Shown: positions 36,768-47,007, counted from the stretch's first letter. The stretch is 64,000 bases of DNA from Paenibacillus baekrokdamisoli (GCF_003945345.1 NZ_AP019308.1:434001-498000); one strand, 5' to 3'. Made by a program: numbers and translations. Notes: generated from the letters alone by a model not told the origin.

Positions 36768-38600
36768 ATGGAGCTGAGTAGAGGTATTGCGTTTATTAAA
36801 AGAAAAGTTCGTTCCAGGTACAGTCTTTTCGCCAAAATGAACTTTTTGATCTTAATTTTGTTCATTCCGATTATCATCATGTTTACCTATTCGAACCGTA
36901 TAGCATTAAATGTGATAAGCAATGAGCTTCAAGTATCTAACACCAAACAGCTCTCCTTTCTGTCCAGCCAGATTGGCGATAGAATCAATCAGACGATGGA
37001 TTTTATGATTACCTTCTCGAGAGATCCGAATGTTCAGAAATTCAATGGATTAAATATATGGGATGATCGTTATGATCGGATGCAGACGAGATATGTTATT
37101 CAGGAGAAGATGGTGCTCCAGTCTGGGGTTACGAATATATGGCCGGTGAAATACACGGTTTATTCCCAACAAAACAAAGAGATCATTTCTAATTACAATA
37201 ACTCGGCCCTGTATAATGAGGATTACCTGAAGAGAAATATGACCGGAAAATGGACCTACGGTGATGGCGAAACCGAGCCCCCCGGAGAATCAAAAAGTTT
37301 TTATTGGTTCTATACCGAATCATTCGGCCAGAAGGGAATGCTTAGAGGAAGTAATCTGGTGCTCGAAGCCAGCATCGGTCATGGAAATATACAAAATATG
37401 CTGGACACGTATAAGGCCGGTGGACAAGGAGATCCGTTTTTTTACCACAAGGGAGATACTCCGATCCTGAATCGCAGCGCTTCCAAGCATCTATCGAATG
37501 AGCTGATTCATTATTTAGACAAGCAGTCTCTGGAAGATACGATGCAGCAGGTCGTGAGATTGGGAAATGAAAATTATTTGGTTAGTGCTGTGAAATCGCC
37601 CCAATTGGATTGGTATCTAGTTGACATTGTTCCATTCGATCAGATAATGGGACCGATATCATTCAGTCGTAATCTATTCTATTTATCGATGGTTTTGCTT
37701 TTCGTATTCGGTATTTCTGCATCTGTATTGCTTTATCGGAATGTTCAAAGACCGATTAGAAAGCTAATCCGAGGATTGCAGAGCGTACAGCGAGGGGATT
37801 ATTCGGTGCGTATCAACTCCAACGTGAATAATGAATTTTCGTTTCTGTTTTATCGATTTAATGATATGTCGCGACAAATTCAAGACCTGATTGAAAATGT
37901 ACTTAATGAGAAGCTGCGAGCCCGGGAAGCAACTCTGAAGCAATTACAGGCCCAAATTAATCCGCATTTTCTGTATAACTGTCTTGGATATATTATTAAT
38001 ATGGCCCAGATGAAGGACGAGGAGGCAGTCGTTTCGATGGCTCATAATCTAAGCTCCTATTATCGTTACACAACCCGAATGGAGCGGGAAACGGCTAGCT
38101 TGAATGAAGAAATTCGATTGATCATAAACTATTTGGATATTCAGAAGCTGCGTAACGGCAGAATTAACTATCATATCGACATACCCGAAGAGATGTTAAG
38201 TCAACATGTTCCGCGCTTGATGCTGCAGCCAATCGTCGAGAATGCCGTCATTCATGGAGTTGGGAAATCTTATTCTTCAGGTGAAATTCGGATCAGTGGT
38301 GAAGTATCAGATGGCTGCTGCAGGATTTATATTGATGATGATGGACCTGGGATGAATCCAGAACTGCAAGAAGTGTTAAATCGTAAAATGCGAGTACCTT
38401 TACAAGAAGAAATGGGCTGCGGTCTTTGGAATACGAATCAGCGAATAATTCACTTATTCGGGGATAATTCTTCTCTTTATTTCACGAAATCGCTTCTAGG
38501 CGGATTCCGGACAGAGATCATTTGGGAGATACCTGCTAAAGAAGAACATCATCATTCAACGCTACAAGGAGACGAATTACATGCAGATGATCATAGTTGA
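36768..38600 (+). CDS. YesM-type sensor histidine kinase
   Basis: A membrane sensor kinase of 610 aa from ATG 36768, preceded by GGAGGG. A first membrane segment (about residues 20-42), an extracellular sensor of about 240 aa, a second membrane segment near residue 300 and a HAMP linker lead to the kinase core. The phospho-acceptor is His400 in QINPHFLYNCLGYI. ATP-binding boxes include LMLQPIVENAVIHG, DDDGPGM and GCGLWNTNQRI. It overlaps the regulator start by 20 bases. By position it senses the substrate of the LplBC-type importer. Confidence 0.93.
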   Translation: MELSRGIAFIKRKVRSRYSLFAKMNFLILILFIPIIIMFTYSNRIALNVISNELQVSNTKQLSFLSSQIGDRINQTMDFMITFSRDPNVQKFNGLNIWDDRYDRMQTRYVIQEKMVLQSGVTNIWPVKYTVYSQQNKEIISNYNNSALYNEDYLKRNMTGKWTYGDGETEPPGESKSFYWFYTESFGQKGMLRGSNLVLEASIGHGNIQNMLDTYKAGGQGDPFFYHKGDTPILNRSASKHLSNELIHYLDKQSLEDTMQQVVRLGNENYLVSAVKSPQLDWYLVDIVPFDQIMGPISFSRNLFYLSMVLLFVFGISASVLLYRNVQRPIRKLIRGLQSVQRGDYSVRINSNVNNEFSFLFYRFNDMSRQIQDLIENVLNEKLRAREATLKQLQAQINPHFLYNCLGYIINMAQMKDEEAVVSMAHNLSSYYRYTTRMERETASLNEEIRLIINYLDIQKLRNGRINYHIDIPEEMLSQHVPRLMLQPIVENAVIHGVGKSYSSGEIRISGEVSDGCCRIYIDDDGPGMNPELQEVLNRKMRVPLQEEMGCGLWNTNQRIIHLFGDNSSLYFTKSLLGGFRTEIIWEIPAKEEHHHSTLQGDELHADDHS

Positions 38601-40215
38601 CGATGAAGCTCACTGGGTAGATAACCTAGCCATGCACAAACCCTGGCACAAGCTCGGTATTGAGCAGGTCCATAAGGCTTATTCTGCGCATGAGGCGCTT
38701 CAAATTCTCGAGACTCACCCTATCGATATTGTAATATCGGATATTATTATGCCTGAAATGACCGGTATTGAACTCATAGAGCGAATTCGCATTCGCGATA
38801 AAAAAATAAAATGCATTATTTTGTCTGGTCATTCAGATTTTGAGTATACGAAAGAAGCGCTCCGGAACCAGGCGGTGGATTACCTGCTTAAGCCGCCGAC
38901 GGATGATGAATTGTTCGGGGCAGTCAAGGCTGCAATCGATCAATTGAATACGGAATGGGAAAACATAAGCTCCTATGAGCGTACGCAATATACCCTTCGG
39001 GAGAATCTGCCGCTTCTTCGCGGTCAGCTGCTTCTTGATGGTTTGCATGGCCACCGGATGCCAGCAGATGAATGGAGTCGGAAACTAACTAATTACGGAT
39101 TGCCATTCAGCAATGGAGACTGCGCCCTGCTGCTCGTCCGAATGGAGGAAGATTTCGAGCAATATAAAAACAATGGGCAGCAGTTGATGGAATATGCGAT
39201 TGTGAACATGGCCGAAGAGATTATCGGTGAATTCACAGAGGTTTGGGGCGTTAAGGAAGAACATGGTTATCTTGTTTTCCTGCTGCAGTTAAAAGAAGAT
39301 TGCTCGGACATTGGGAAAGAAACGATTTTGGAGAAGCTTGCTATACAGCTTCAGTATAAAGTGAAACAGTTCTTGAAGGGATCACTGTCCATTGTAATGA
39401 CAGAGTGGTTCCGCTTCCCAGAGAAGCTGGCGGATCGTTACCTTAAGGCGCTGGCATATTTTAGGCAAATTGTAGGAGAAGAGCGGGAATTCGTCATGCG
39501 GGTCGGCGAATTGGCTCAGAACGATTCACATGGAACATTAGATGTTATCCATATGCCTCCCACATTGATTAATTTACTTGAGGCTGGGCGTTGGGATTCG
39601 GCGGAGGAGAAGCTGGTGACCGTGTTCGCTGAGCTGGATGACAAATGGTCCGAATCCTTAGAGCATTGTATGGAGGCTGGATTCTTGATTGCTTCTTCTT
39701 TCGCTCATCTAGCCCACCGCAACGGTCATACATTGAGCAACTTATTAGGGCCTGATATTGAACCTATGCAGAGCGGAGAAGCTTTCAGTTCCATTAACAA
39801 GCTTCGTAAGTGGTCAATAAGCGTCCTTGGCAAGCTGAAAGAGGGAGCATCCAATGAAATTAAAGATATACGGTTACTCTATGTGCAAAAAATCCAAGAA
39901 TTTGTAGAGAAAAACTTGCATGATGATGTTTCACTGCGTAAATTGGCTGACCATGTGAATCTTCACCCGACGCATTTGTCCAAAATTTATAAGATTGAAA
40001 CCGGTGAAGGCATAAGCAATTATGTGTCCGCTTTGCGAATGGATCGTGCATGCCATTTATTAAAGACGACCGATAAAAAGGTGTATGAAATCAGTATAGA
40101 AATTGGCTATTTGGATCCAGCTTACTTTATCAAAGTGTTTAAACGCCAATTCGGCGTAACCCCTCAAGAATATAGAGACGGCATTAATAACCTAACAGAG
40201 TCTTATGAAAACTAA
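38581..40215 (+). CDS. YesN-type response regulator (REC plus AraC helix-turn-helix)
   Basis: A cytosolic regulator of 544 aa. The receiver has D6-D7-E8, phospho-Asp54 in VISDIIMPEMTG and Lys in DYLLKPPTDDE. A middle region of about 300 aa of unassigned fold follows. The C-terminal AraC-type helix-turn-helix reads LADHVNLHPTHLSKIYKIET and IGYLDPAYFIKVFKRQFGVTP. It should activate the binding-protein gene that follows and the divergent permeases. Confidence 0.93.
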   Translation: MQMIIVDDEAHWVDNLAMHKPWHKLGIEQVHKAYSAHEALQILETHPIDIVISDIIMPEMTGIELIERIRIRDKKIKCIILSGHSDFEYTKEALRNQAVDYLLKPPTDDELFGAVKAAIDQLNTEWENISSYERTQYTLRENLPLLRGQLLLDGLHGHRMPADEWSRKLTNYGLPFSNGDCALLLVRMEEDFEQYKNNGQQLMEYAIVNMAEEIIGEFTEVWGVKEEHGYLVFLLQLKEDCSDIGKETILEKLAIQLQYKVKQFLKGSLSIVMTEWFRFPEKLADRYLKALAYFRQIVGEEREFVMRVGELAQNDSHGTLDVIHMPPTLINLLEAGRWDSAEEKLVTVFAELDDKWSESLEHCMEAGFLIASSFAHLAHRNGHTLSNLLGPDIEPMQSGEAFSSINKLRKWSISVLGKLKEGASNEIKDIRLLYVQKIQEFVEKNLHDDVSLRKLADHVNLHPTHLSKIYKIETGEGISNYVSALRMDRACHLLKTTDKKVYEISIEIGYLDPAYFIKVFKRQFGVTPQEYRDGINNLTESYEN

Positions 40216-40294
40216 AATTCTCATATAGATACCTTCCTCGCTAGTTGGTAGAGTTACTCATGTAGACATCTTACATCGTAGGGGGAAAAGGAAA

Positions 40295-41977
40295 ATGCGA
40301 TTTAAAAAATCATTGCTGCTGCTCGTGACTACGGCACTCGTTGTCATCACGGGCTGTAACGGAAAGAATGCGGAGCCCGGGAATGTAGTAAATTCCGGAA
40401 CGGATAAAACGAATGCTACAGAAACCGCTACCAAGTCTGGTTTCGACGTTGGGAAATACGATCCGCCGATTGATATCAGTACAGTAATAATGCCGACTAA
40501 GTTCACTAATGGCGAAACCAAGGAAAACAATGTCCACGATCGTTGGATGTTGGAGCAGTTCGGGATGAAGTACAAAGATACCTGGTATCCGGCTGGTAAC
40601 GATCAATATAGGCAGAAACTTCAGCTTGCTATCGCTTCTGGTGAGAAACTGCCTGATTTCGTACCTGCATTCACCGACCCTGTACTGATCAACCAACTGA
40701 TCGATTCCGGCCAGTTTATGTCGGTCGACGATCTGTTCGAAAAGTACGCCAACAAAACTCTAAAAGACCATGCTGCGCAGCATCCGGAATTGTGGTATCC
40801 CTTCTCAAAAAACGGTAAGAAATACGCCCTTCCGATCCTTGAATATACGGACAATGATGATACATTGTTATGGCTCCGGGAAGATTGGATGGAGAAGCTG
40901 AAGCTTCAGGCACCTAAGACGATTGCGGATTTAGAGAATATTATGGACAAATTCAAAAATCAAAATCCGGACGGATTGGCTCCGAAGGATGTATATCCAC
41001 TTGCGATTTCCTTGAAAAATAATACAAACACATGGATGGGTGGGCTCGATTGGCTGTTCGGAGCATACGGCACGATTGAGGAGCAATGGAACAAAGATGC
41101 AAATGGCAATCTTGAATACGGTTCCGTCAATCCGGGAGCTAAGCAAGCACTTGCGAAGCTGCAGGAATGGATGCGCAAAGGCTATATTAATCCTGACTCC
41201 GCTTTGTGGGCCGAGGATAAAGCTGCTGAAAGCTGGACAAAAGGAAGTGCAGGTATCTTGCCAGGTGCAAACTGGGTCCCTGACTGGCCGGCTCCAGATT
41301 TGTTGAAAAACGTAAAAGGATCCAAATTTAAAGCTTATCCGGTTCCTGCAGGTCCTGATGGAAAGATAGGCACAAAATGGCAAAACTCTGGTGTTAACGG
41401 AAGCTTCATGATTAATAAAGACGCCAAACATCCCGAAGCGATTTTCCTATATTACAACTATTTGCTGGACAATTTGGCCAATCCAGCTGTCGGCAGCAAA
41501 TTCGAATATGGCTTCGCCAAAGGGTTCGACTGGGATATCGTGGATGGACAACCGACAAGTAATAAAGACAAAATCAAAAACTTCTTCAATTCATTCCCGT
41601 TCATAACTGGACCGGCTAGAATTCCGGATCTTTATATGAAAACGCTGGTTAAGCTTGCGGACGGCAATAAGCCGGAAACGCCTTACGAGAAGCAGCTTGC
41701 TGAGTTCCGGAAACCTGAAAACTGGTATGCCGCGAAAGTTGTTATGTCGCAAATAGATATTCGCAAGCAAAACTATTTTACTGGTGCAGCGACACCGACT
41801 ATGATTACCAAATGGAATCTGTTGCGTCAGTCTGAGCTAGAAACATTCAACAAAATTATTTATGATAAACTGCCGATAACTGCTTTTGATCAATTCGTTT
41901 CCAGCTGGAAAGCGAATGGCGGAGATCAGGTAACGACGGAAGTTAACGATTGGTTCAAGTCCGTAACAAAAAAATAA
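40295..41977 (+). CDS. Oligosaccharide-binding lipoprotein (LipO/YtcQ-like)
   Basis: A secreted lipoprotein of 560 aa, the large size typical of LipO/YtcQ partners of LplBC permeases. The lipobox is I-T-G-C (Cys21), followed by a Thr/Asn-rich tether. The body is a family-1 solute-binding fold (WYPFSKNGKKYALPILEY; LLWLREDWMEKLKL; GSAGILPGANWVPDWPA). A GGGGGAAAAGGA site precedes the ATG. A terminator closes the unit. It works with the divergently encoded permeases at 34784-36622. Confidence 0.93.
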   Translation: MRFKKSLLLLVTTALVVITGCNGKNAEPGNVVNSGTDKTNATETATKSGFDVGKYDPPIDISTVIMPTKFTNGETKENNVHDRWMLEQFGMKYKDTWYPAGNDQYRQKLQLAIASGEKLPDFVPAFTDPVLINQLIDSGQFMSVDDLFEKYANKTLKDHAAQHPELWYPFSKNGKKYALPILEYTDNDDTLLWLREDWMEKLKLQAPKTIADLENIMDKFKNQNPDGLAPKDVYPLAISLKNNTNTWMGGLDWLFGAYGTIEEQWNKDANGNLEYGSVNPGAKQALAKLQEWMRKGYINPDSALWAEDKAAESWTKGSAGILPGANWVPDWPAPDLLKNVKGSKFKAYPVPAGPDGKIGTKWQNSGVNGSFMINKDAKHPEAIFLYYNYLLDNLANPAVGSKFEYGFAKGFDWDIVDGQPTSNKDKIKNFFNSFPFITGPARIPDLYMKTLVKLADGNKPETPYEKQLAEFRKPENWYAAKVVMSQIDIRKQNYFTGAATPTMITKWNLLRQSELETFNKIIYDKLPITAFDQFVSSWKANGGDQVTTEVNDWFKSVTKK

Positions 41978-41986
41978 GTACCTCTT

Positions 41987-42032
41987 CGTCCTCTACTTTG
42001 CTCATTAAGCAAGGTGGAGGACGACTTTTTTT
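41987..42032 (+). terminator. Terminator of the LipO-like gene
   Basis: CGTCCTC-TACTTTGCT and AGCAAGGTG-GAGGACG form a long stem with a 5-base loop (one G-T pair), followed by ACTTTTTTT. Confidence 0.88.
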
Positions 42033-42153
42033 ATGTAGGCAAATGAAATCCTTTAGGCGGGGATGCTGCTAAACCGAGTCTTGTACTAAATTAATGAGAT
42101 CAATTTGAGTTTATCTATTGCGAGTGAACCCCGAATTCCATACTCTATTCATA

Positions 42154-42172
42154 GAGAATGATTATCATTATC
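42154..42172. promoter_or_regulatory. Fur box of the siderophore-binding lipoprotein gene
   Basis: GAGAATGATTATCATTATC, close to the 19-bp Fur consensus GATAATGATAATCATTATC, 36 bases before the start codon. Iron repression is expected. Confidence 0.85.
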
Positions 42173-42207
42173 TCCAAAAAGAATAGAATAGTGGGGGAAC
42201 GGGAATT

Positions 42208-43239
42208 ATGAAACAGGTAAGATCTATCCTTGCAGTATTGGCTCTTATTGTGGTAATGGGAGTTATGCTGCTTGGTTGTGCTGGTGGCAATAAAGATGAG
42301 AATACAGCAGGGGCGGAGTCGGGGACCAAGGCTGGAAGCAGCGGAAGCGGGAACAAGACAGGAAGCAGCAGCGGAGCGCCAGAGTCGAATTCTTCTGAGG
42401 AATCCGCTACCCGCTCATACACGGACTATAAAGGGCATAAAGTGGTAATCCCGGTAGCTCCTAAGCGTGTGATATTCGCCGGGGAAACAACTGGGGATCT
42501 TATAGAACTGGGTATTCAGCCCGTTGGTATATTTGGTGGAACCGCTCTTAAAGGCAGATTATATGAGCATGAGCTGACTCAGGCGGAGGATATCGGCTTC
42601 CCTATCAATCTGGAGAAGGTCACTTCCTTGAATCCTGATTTCATTATTGTTGGGGATACGGATCCACAGGCCTATGAGAATCTTGTCAAAATTGCGCCTA
42701 CAATCATGCTGGATACGTTTGCTGCACTTGATAAAAGGATTACAGAACTAGGCGACCTCTTCGGCAAAAAGCAGGAGGCTGCGGATTGGCTGAAAGCCTA
42801 TGATACTAAGGCGGCAGCCATGTGGAAGCAGCTGCATGAAACTGTTCTGAAGCCGGGGGAGACCGCATCCGTATTTACGTATTATCCCGGTGATCGCTTG
42901 TTCGTGATGGCGCGAGCTGGACTTCCTCAGCTGCTCTACGGCAAGGGAGGCTTTAAAGCAACTGCGCCGATTCAGAAAATTCTGGATGCGGGAGATGGAT
43001 TCAAAACGATTTCGCTGGAAACGATTGAACAAGTGGCTGGAGATCATATCTTCATTCTTGGTCCAGTAGCGGATGAAGCGAAACAGTCGACAGAGGATCT
43101 GTTGAAAAACCCAATTTGGAAGTCGCTTCCTGCTGTTAAGAAGGGTCATGTATACAGCTTGGATATTTTAAAAAGCGACTCCGATGCTTATACACGCAAA
43201 TGGCTGCTGGAAGAACTGCCTAAGATGCTAAGTAAATGA
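42208..43239 (+). CDS. Iron-siderophore-binding lipoprotein (FhuD/FeuA-like)
   Basis: A secreted lipoprotein of 343 aa. The lipobox is L-L-G-C (Cys24), followed by a Gly/Ser-rich tether to about residue 65. The body is a type-3 (helical-backbone) periplasmic-binding fold: RSYTDYKGHKVVIPVAPKRVIF, DLIELGIQPVGIFGG, LNPDFIIVGD and the C-terminal LLEELPKML. It delivers a ferric siderophore to a FecCD-type permease that is not in this window. It strongly resembles the C-terminal half of the broken regulator at 43397-45054 (for example FAGETTGDLIELGI against YHGETFGDLLALGV). A Fur box and terminator bracket it as a single-gene unit. Confidence 0.9.
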   Translation: MKQVRSILAVLALIVVMGVMLLGCAGGNKDENTAGAESGTKAGSSGSGNKTGSSSGAPESNSSEESATRSYTDYKGHKVVIPVAPKRVIFAGETTGDLIELGIQPVGIFGGTALKGRLYEHELTQAEDIGFPINLEKVTSLNPDFIIVGDTDPQAYENLVKIAPTIMLDTFAALDKRITELGDLFGKKQEAADWLKAYDTKAAAMWKQLHETVLKPGETASVFTYYPGDRLFVMARAGLPQLLYGKGGFKATAPIQKILDAGDGFKTISLETIEQVAGDHIFILGPVADEAKQSTEDLLKNPIWKSLPAVKKGHVYSLDILKSDSDAYTRKWLLEELPKMLSK

Positions 43240-43299
43240 GTATTCAGTTTGTGATTTACTCCTATCGAAGTCAAATGAAAGTAGGTATCTGTTAGGCAG

Positions 43300-43344
43300 C
43301 AGCAAGTTTTTCAATCTTCGGGTTGATAAACATGCTGTTTTTTT
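43300..43344 (+). terminator. Terminator of the siderophore-binding gene
   Basis: CAGCA, GTTT and TCAATC on the left pair with GGTTGA, AAAC and TGCTG on the right around a TTCG loop; seven T follow. Confidence 0.8.
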
Positions 43345-43357
43345 ATACAATAACATT

Positions 43358-43376
43358 GATAATAATTCTCATTATC
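43358..43376. promoter_or_regulatory. Fur box of the Btr-like regulator
   Basis: GATAATAATTCTCATTATC, with the flanks TT and AT extending the palindrome. It lies 20 bases upstream of the start codon of the broken regulator. Confidence 0.8.
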
Positions 43377-43396
43377 ATTTAAAGGAGACATACAAG

Positions 43397-44029
43397 ATGA
43401 CTAAGCAGCCTGCACCTTCTTCTGTTGCAAGATCGCTGCTCTTACATTTGAAGGATTCCGGGATGTATCAGGTACTGCATGGTGGGAGAACAGAAGAGAA
43501 TTCCAGTTCACTCCATACGCTGATCGTAGTTACACAAGGGCAAGCAAAGTTTATGACGGATAATCGGGAGCTTCGTTTGCTTCCTGGCATGGCATTTCTA
43601 GCCGGTCCGGAAAGCAGCTTTCAGCTTCAGAATGAAATGGAAGGTGTGCTTATTTACTTTTGTCTCTTCTTTTCTGCTATTGGCATGCGCGGACTGGAGC
43701 CCTATGTGCACAAGAGTGAGCTAGCACCGGGATTGAAGAATCTGATGGCTTATCCTTTGACCCGCTCTCTACGCCTACTAGAGCTGTTGGCAGAGGAAGA
43801 CCGACTATTATCCGAGTTAGAGGACTACAAAAGGCAGCTTTGCTTTCAGGAGCTGATGGTGCTGCTGCTTCAGTATAATCTGGAGACGAAGAGCGTCAGT
43901 GGGAGCAGCCTCGTTGAGGAAACTCTTATCTTTATGCAGACACACTACATGGAACGAATCACCGTTCGGCAGCTTGCCGAGCTGGCGGGGATTCCTCATC
44001 ATCAATATAGCCGATATTTCAACAGCTAA
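43397..44029 (+). pseudogene. Btr-like AraC regulator, 5' part before a frameshift
   Basis: Encodes 210 aa: an AraC-type sensing cupin (LHTLIVVTQGQAKFMTDNRELRLLPGMAFL) and the first helix-turn-helix (ITVRQLAELAGIPHHQYSRYFNS), then a premature TAA at 44027. The missing second helix-turn-helix continues in the next frame right after the stop. Losing one base in the AGC-TA-ACA context (expected S-L/x-T-G) would explain it, so the intact gene ran to 45054. Intact relatives such as Bacillus Btr combine an AraC activator with a siderophore-binding domain and switch on siderophore uptake. It starts with ATG after AAGGAG and a Fur box. It is either a true mutation or a sequencing error. Confidence 0.85.
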
Positions 44030-45054
44030 CAGGCAAAAAGCCGCTCGATTATCTGAACGGGCTGCGGATTGAGCGATCCAAGGAGTGGCTGCGAAATTCC
44101 ACTGCGCCGCTGCGCGAGATCGCTCAGCTAGTAGGCTTTCAGGATGAATATTATTTCAACCGCCGTTTCCGCCAAATGACGGGACAGACACCGCGGCAAT
44201 ATTCGCTGGTAGCTCCGGGACGCATCCGAATAAGGGACTGGATGGGTAGAAATGTTGAGATCCCTGCTATGCCTCGAAGGATTGTTTATCACGGAGAGAC
44301 ATTCGGCGATTTACTGGCGCTTGGCGTAGAGGCGGTAGGCGGCAGCGCCTTTTGGGAGCAGCGCTCCGTATTGGGCGATCGTCTCCAGAACGTAATGGAT
44401 ATTGAATTCTCAATCAATGTCGCTAAGCTTGTCGAGCTGGAACCGGATCTGATCATCTTAGCAAGCAGCGATGAGGAACAGTACAACAAGGCGGCGGGAA
44501 TTGCGCCCACGGTGACTTTTAATACGTTTGCTCCGCTTGAGCAGCGGCTGCTCAAGCTTGGTGATTTGCTGGGTAAAAGAATGGCGGCCGAACAGTGGCT
44601 GGAGACGTACAGGGAGCGTTCGGAACAGATGTGGCAGATGTTGAAAGGGGAGCTCGCGCAGGGGGAGAGCGCTTCGGTGTTCGTTACCGCCCGCGGGGGA
44701 CGCTTGTTCGTGATGGGTACAATTGGACTTTCGGTCATGCTGTACCATAGATCTGGCTTCCAAGCCCCATCCAGCATTGGACAGCTGCTCAGCGAGGGAA
44801 TAAGCTACCTGGAAATTTCAGCTGAGGATCTGCCTGCTTTCGCTGGTGACCGGATATTCATGGTTCTTACGAATGAAGCTTCATCCCGACAGGCCGCTTA
44901 TGAGCTTGCTGGAAGCAAGCTGTGGAAGAGTCTGCCTGCCGTGCGCAGCGAGCTTGCGTACTGGGTTGAGGATTCTGAGTGGAACTATGGGGACGCTTTT
45001 ACGAGCAGCAGCCTTCTTGAGAAGCTTCCAGCCCTGCTTCGAAGGTCTTCGTAA
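44030..45054 (+). pseudogene. Btr-like regulator, 3' part: second helix-turn-helix and siderophore-binding domain
   Basis: Open in frame from about 44030 although its first ATG is only at 44176. The first part reads GKKPLDYLNGLRIERSKEWL then IAQLVGFQDEYYFNRRFRQM, the second half of an AraC DNA-binding domain. From about 44225 a FhuD-like ligand-binding domain follows (RDWMGRNVEIPAMPRRIVYH; LELEPDLIILASSDEEQYNK; SLLEKLPALL). If translated separately from ATG 44176 it would be an intracellular binding domain with no signal peptide and no DNA-binding part, so it is best read as the severed end of the regulator. Confidence 0.85.
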
Positions 45055-45103
45055 GCAAATCGGGTGACTGGGGGAGATGAGCAAAACGATGAATTGGAAC
45101 TAA

Positions 45104-45589
45104 TATGTAAACTTTTGGAATTATGCCGATGTGAGAATCATCGATATCCGTTATACGGCCATGATGCCTGGAGATGAGCTGATCGACTATCGTTTGCCCA
45201 CGGGTGCCTTCCTGTATGCAGTCCAAGGAGCAGCGAGGGTGGTGCTGGACGGTACAGTCCATGAAGCAGGACACTTCCATGTGCTGCATGGGAGTGGGGG
45301 CGCTTACCTAGATATCTTGTCTGCGGGGACAGGGTTTCACTATTTTCTACTCCTGTACAAAGCCGCTCTAATAAGTTCCGGACGGGCGGAACTGGCAATG
45401 CGGATGGAGGAAAGCAATCCCACGCAAGCGGTCCTGCCCGGCTTGAATCCAACGTCGGTTTGGGTGCTTTCAGGAGGAGAAATGGGAGTCAACCTCATTT
45501 TTGTACAAAGAAATCATCTGGTTTGTCCATTGTATCAATGGGGAAACAGGTTTAAACTATTCATTGATAATGAGAATCGATATCATTAA
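45104..45589 (+). pseudogene. Remnant of a second AraC-type regulator (sensing domain only)
   Basis: The reading NFWNYADVRIIDIRYTAMMP continuing through DYRLPTGAFLYAVQGAARVV is the N-terminal cupin-like sensing domain of a Paenibacillus-type AraC regulator. In-frame codons before GTG 45131 still look coding but no start or ribosome site is found; a TAA lies at 45101. The resemblance fades near 45500, and the last codons run into a Fur box that belongs to the next gene. The helix-turn-helix part is absent. It lies between two other damaged iron genes. Confidence 0.55.
45566..45584. promoter_or_regulatory. Fur box of the decayed ABC exporter
   Basis: GATAATGAGAATCGATATC, within a longer TTGATAATG/CGATATCATTA palindrome, about 90 bases before the exporter start codon. 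Confidence 0.7.
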
Positions 45590-45671
45590 ATCGATCAATG
45601 GTTTGTAGAAGAAACATTTGCCTTATGTATGGCTATTGCCATTCAGCTGGATAAAAGGAGAACGCAACATC

Positions 45672-46972
45672 ATGCTGAGTCGTTTTTTTGCTTAATACCG
45701 TCCTTATAAAGCACTATTTATCCTGGACTTTTCCTGTGCCATACTGGCCGCTCTTTTTGAGCTGGCCTTTCCCCTGGCGGTCAACCGAGTGGTGGACGAT
45801 CTGCTGCTTAGCGGCAATTGGATCTGGATTCTATACGCTTGTCTGGGGCTGCTAGGGATCTATGTTATGAGCTCGGCGCTGCATTTTGTTGTTACCTATT
45901 GGGGACATAAGCTAGGTATCAGCATTGAGTCAGACATGCGGAAGAAGCTGTTTGACCGTGTTCAGAAGCTGTCGTTCCGCTTTTTCGACAACAACAAGAC
46001 TGGCCATCTGGTCTCCAGGATGACCAATGATCTGATGGACATTGGGGAGATTGCCCATCATGGGCCGGAAGACTTGTTCATCGCGGTGATGACTTTGCTG
46101 GGAGCATTCGGCATTATGCTCAGTATCAACTGGAAACTGGCGGTGCTGACATTTATTATTGTCCCGCTCATGATTTATTTGTCGATTTACTTTAGTCGCA
46201 AAATGTCCAAAGCCTTCAAAATCATGTTCGCAGATATCGCAGATTACATTGCACGCGTAGAGAATAATGTCAGCGGCATCCGGGTCGTGCAAGCGTTCGC
46301 TAACGAAAAGCATGAAATCAACCGTTTCGCTGGGAACAATGAGCGATTCCGTCTGACAAAGCTGCTGACCTAGACCTATCCCAAAGGAGTTGCGGGCTTC
46401 AAGCGTTACTTGGAGCTCCTGGAAACAGAGCCTGATGTAGATGACGCCCGGATGCCAAGCCAGTCACTGAGGTGAAAGGAGACATTCGCTTCAGCGGTGT
46501 AACCTTCGGCTATGAGAATAAGGAGAAGGTACTGCAAAATGTTAACCTGTCCATTCAGGCAGGAGAGACGCTCGCACTTGTCGGTCCATCAGGCGCAGGC
46601 AAGACTACCCTGTGCAGCCTGATGCCCCGCTTTTATGATGTGGAAGCCGGAGATATCACGATAGATGGAATAAATATTCGAAGTATGTCACTGGAGTCGC
46701 TGCGCTCTCATATCGGAATCGTACAGCAGGATGTATTCCTCTTCGATGGCACGATGCGTGAGAATATTGCTTACGGCAGACTGGATGCGGCCGAAAAAGA
46801 TATCTGGCAGGCAGCTAAAATGGCTCAGCTGGAGGAGCTGATCCATTCCCAGCCGGAGGGACTTGATACGCTGATTGGTGAGCGTGGTGTCAAGCTCTCC
46901 GGCGGTCAGAAGCAGCGTTTGTCCATTGCACGAATGTTCCTCAAAAACCCGTCCATTCTGATTCTGTGGTGA
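45672..46972 (+). pseudogene. Decayed ABC exporter (fused permease and ATPase)
   Basis: Related to the roughly 580-aa half-transporters often found in Paenibacillus siderophore loci. Four lesions are visible. TAA (45693-45695) replaces a codon after MLSRFFA. About 60 codons of the membrane domain are missing at 46371, where KLLT joins directly to YPKGVAGFKRYLELLE and makes a TAG. One base is lost near 46450 (DDA to PDAKPVTEVKG). The ATPase stops after the Walker B strand at NPSILIL, losing the catalytic Glu, D-loop and H-loop. Walker A GPSGAGKTT and the signature LSGGQKQR survive. It cannot make a working transporter. It presumably once exported a siderophore or related peptide (inference). 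Confidence 0.9.
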
Positions 46973-47007
46973 AGCCATACACGAATTCTGGCTGCAAGCA
47001 GCCCGAT

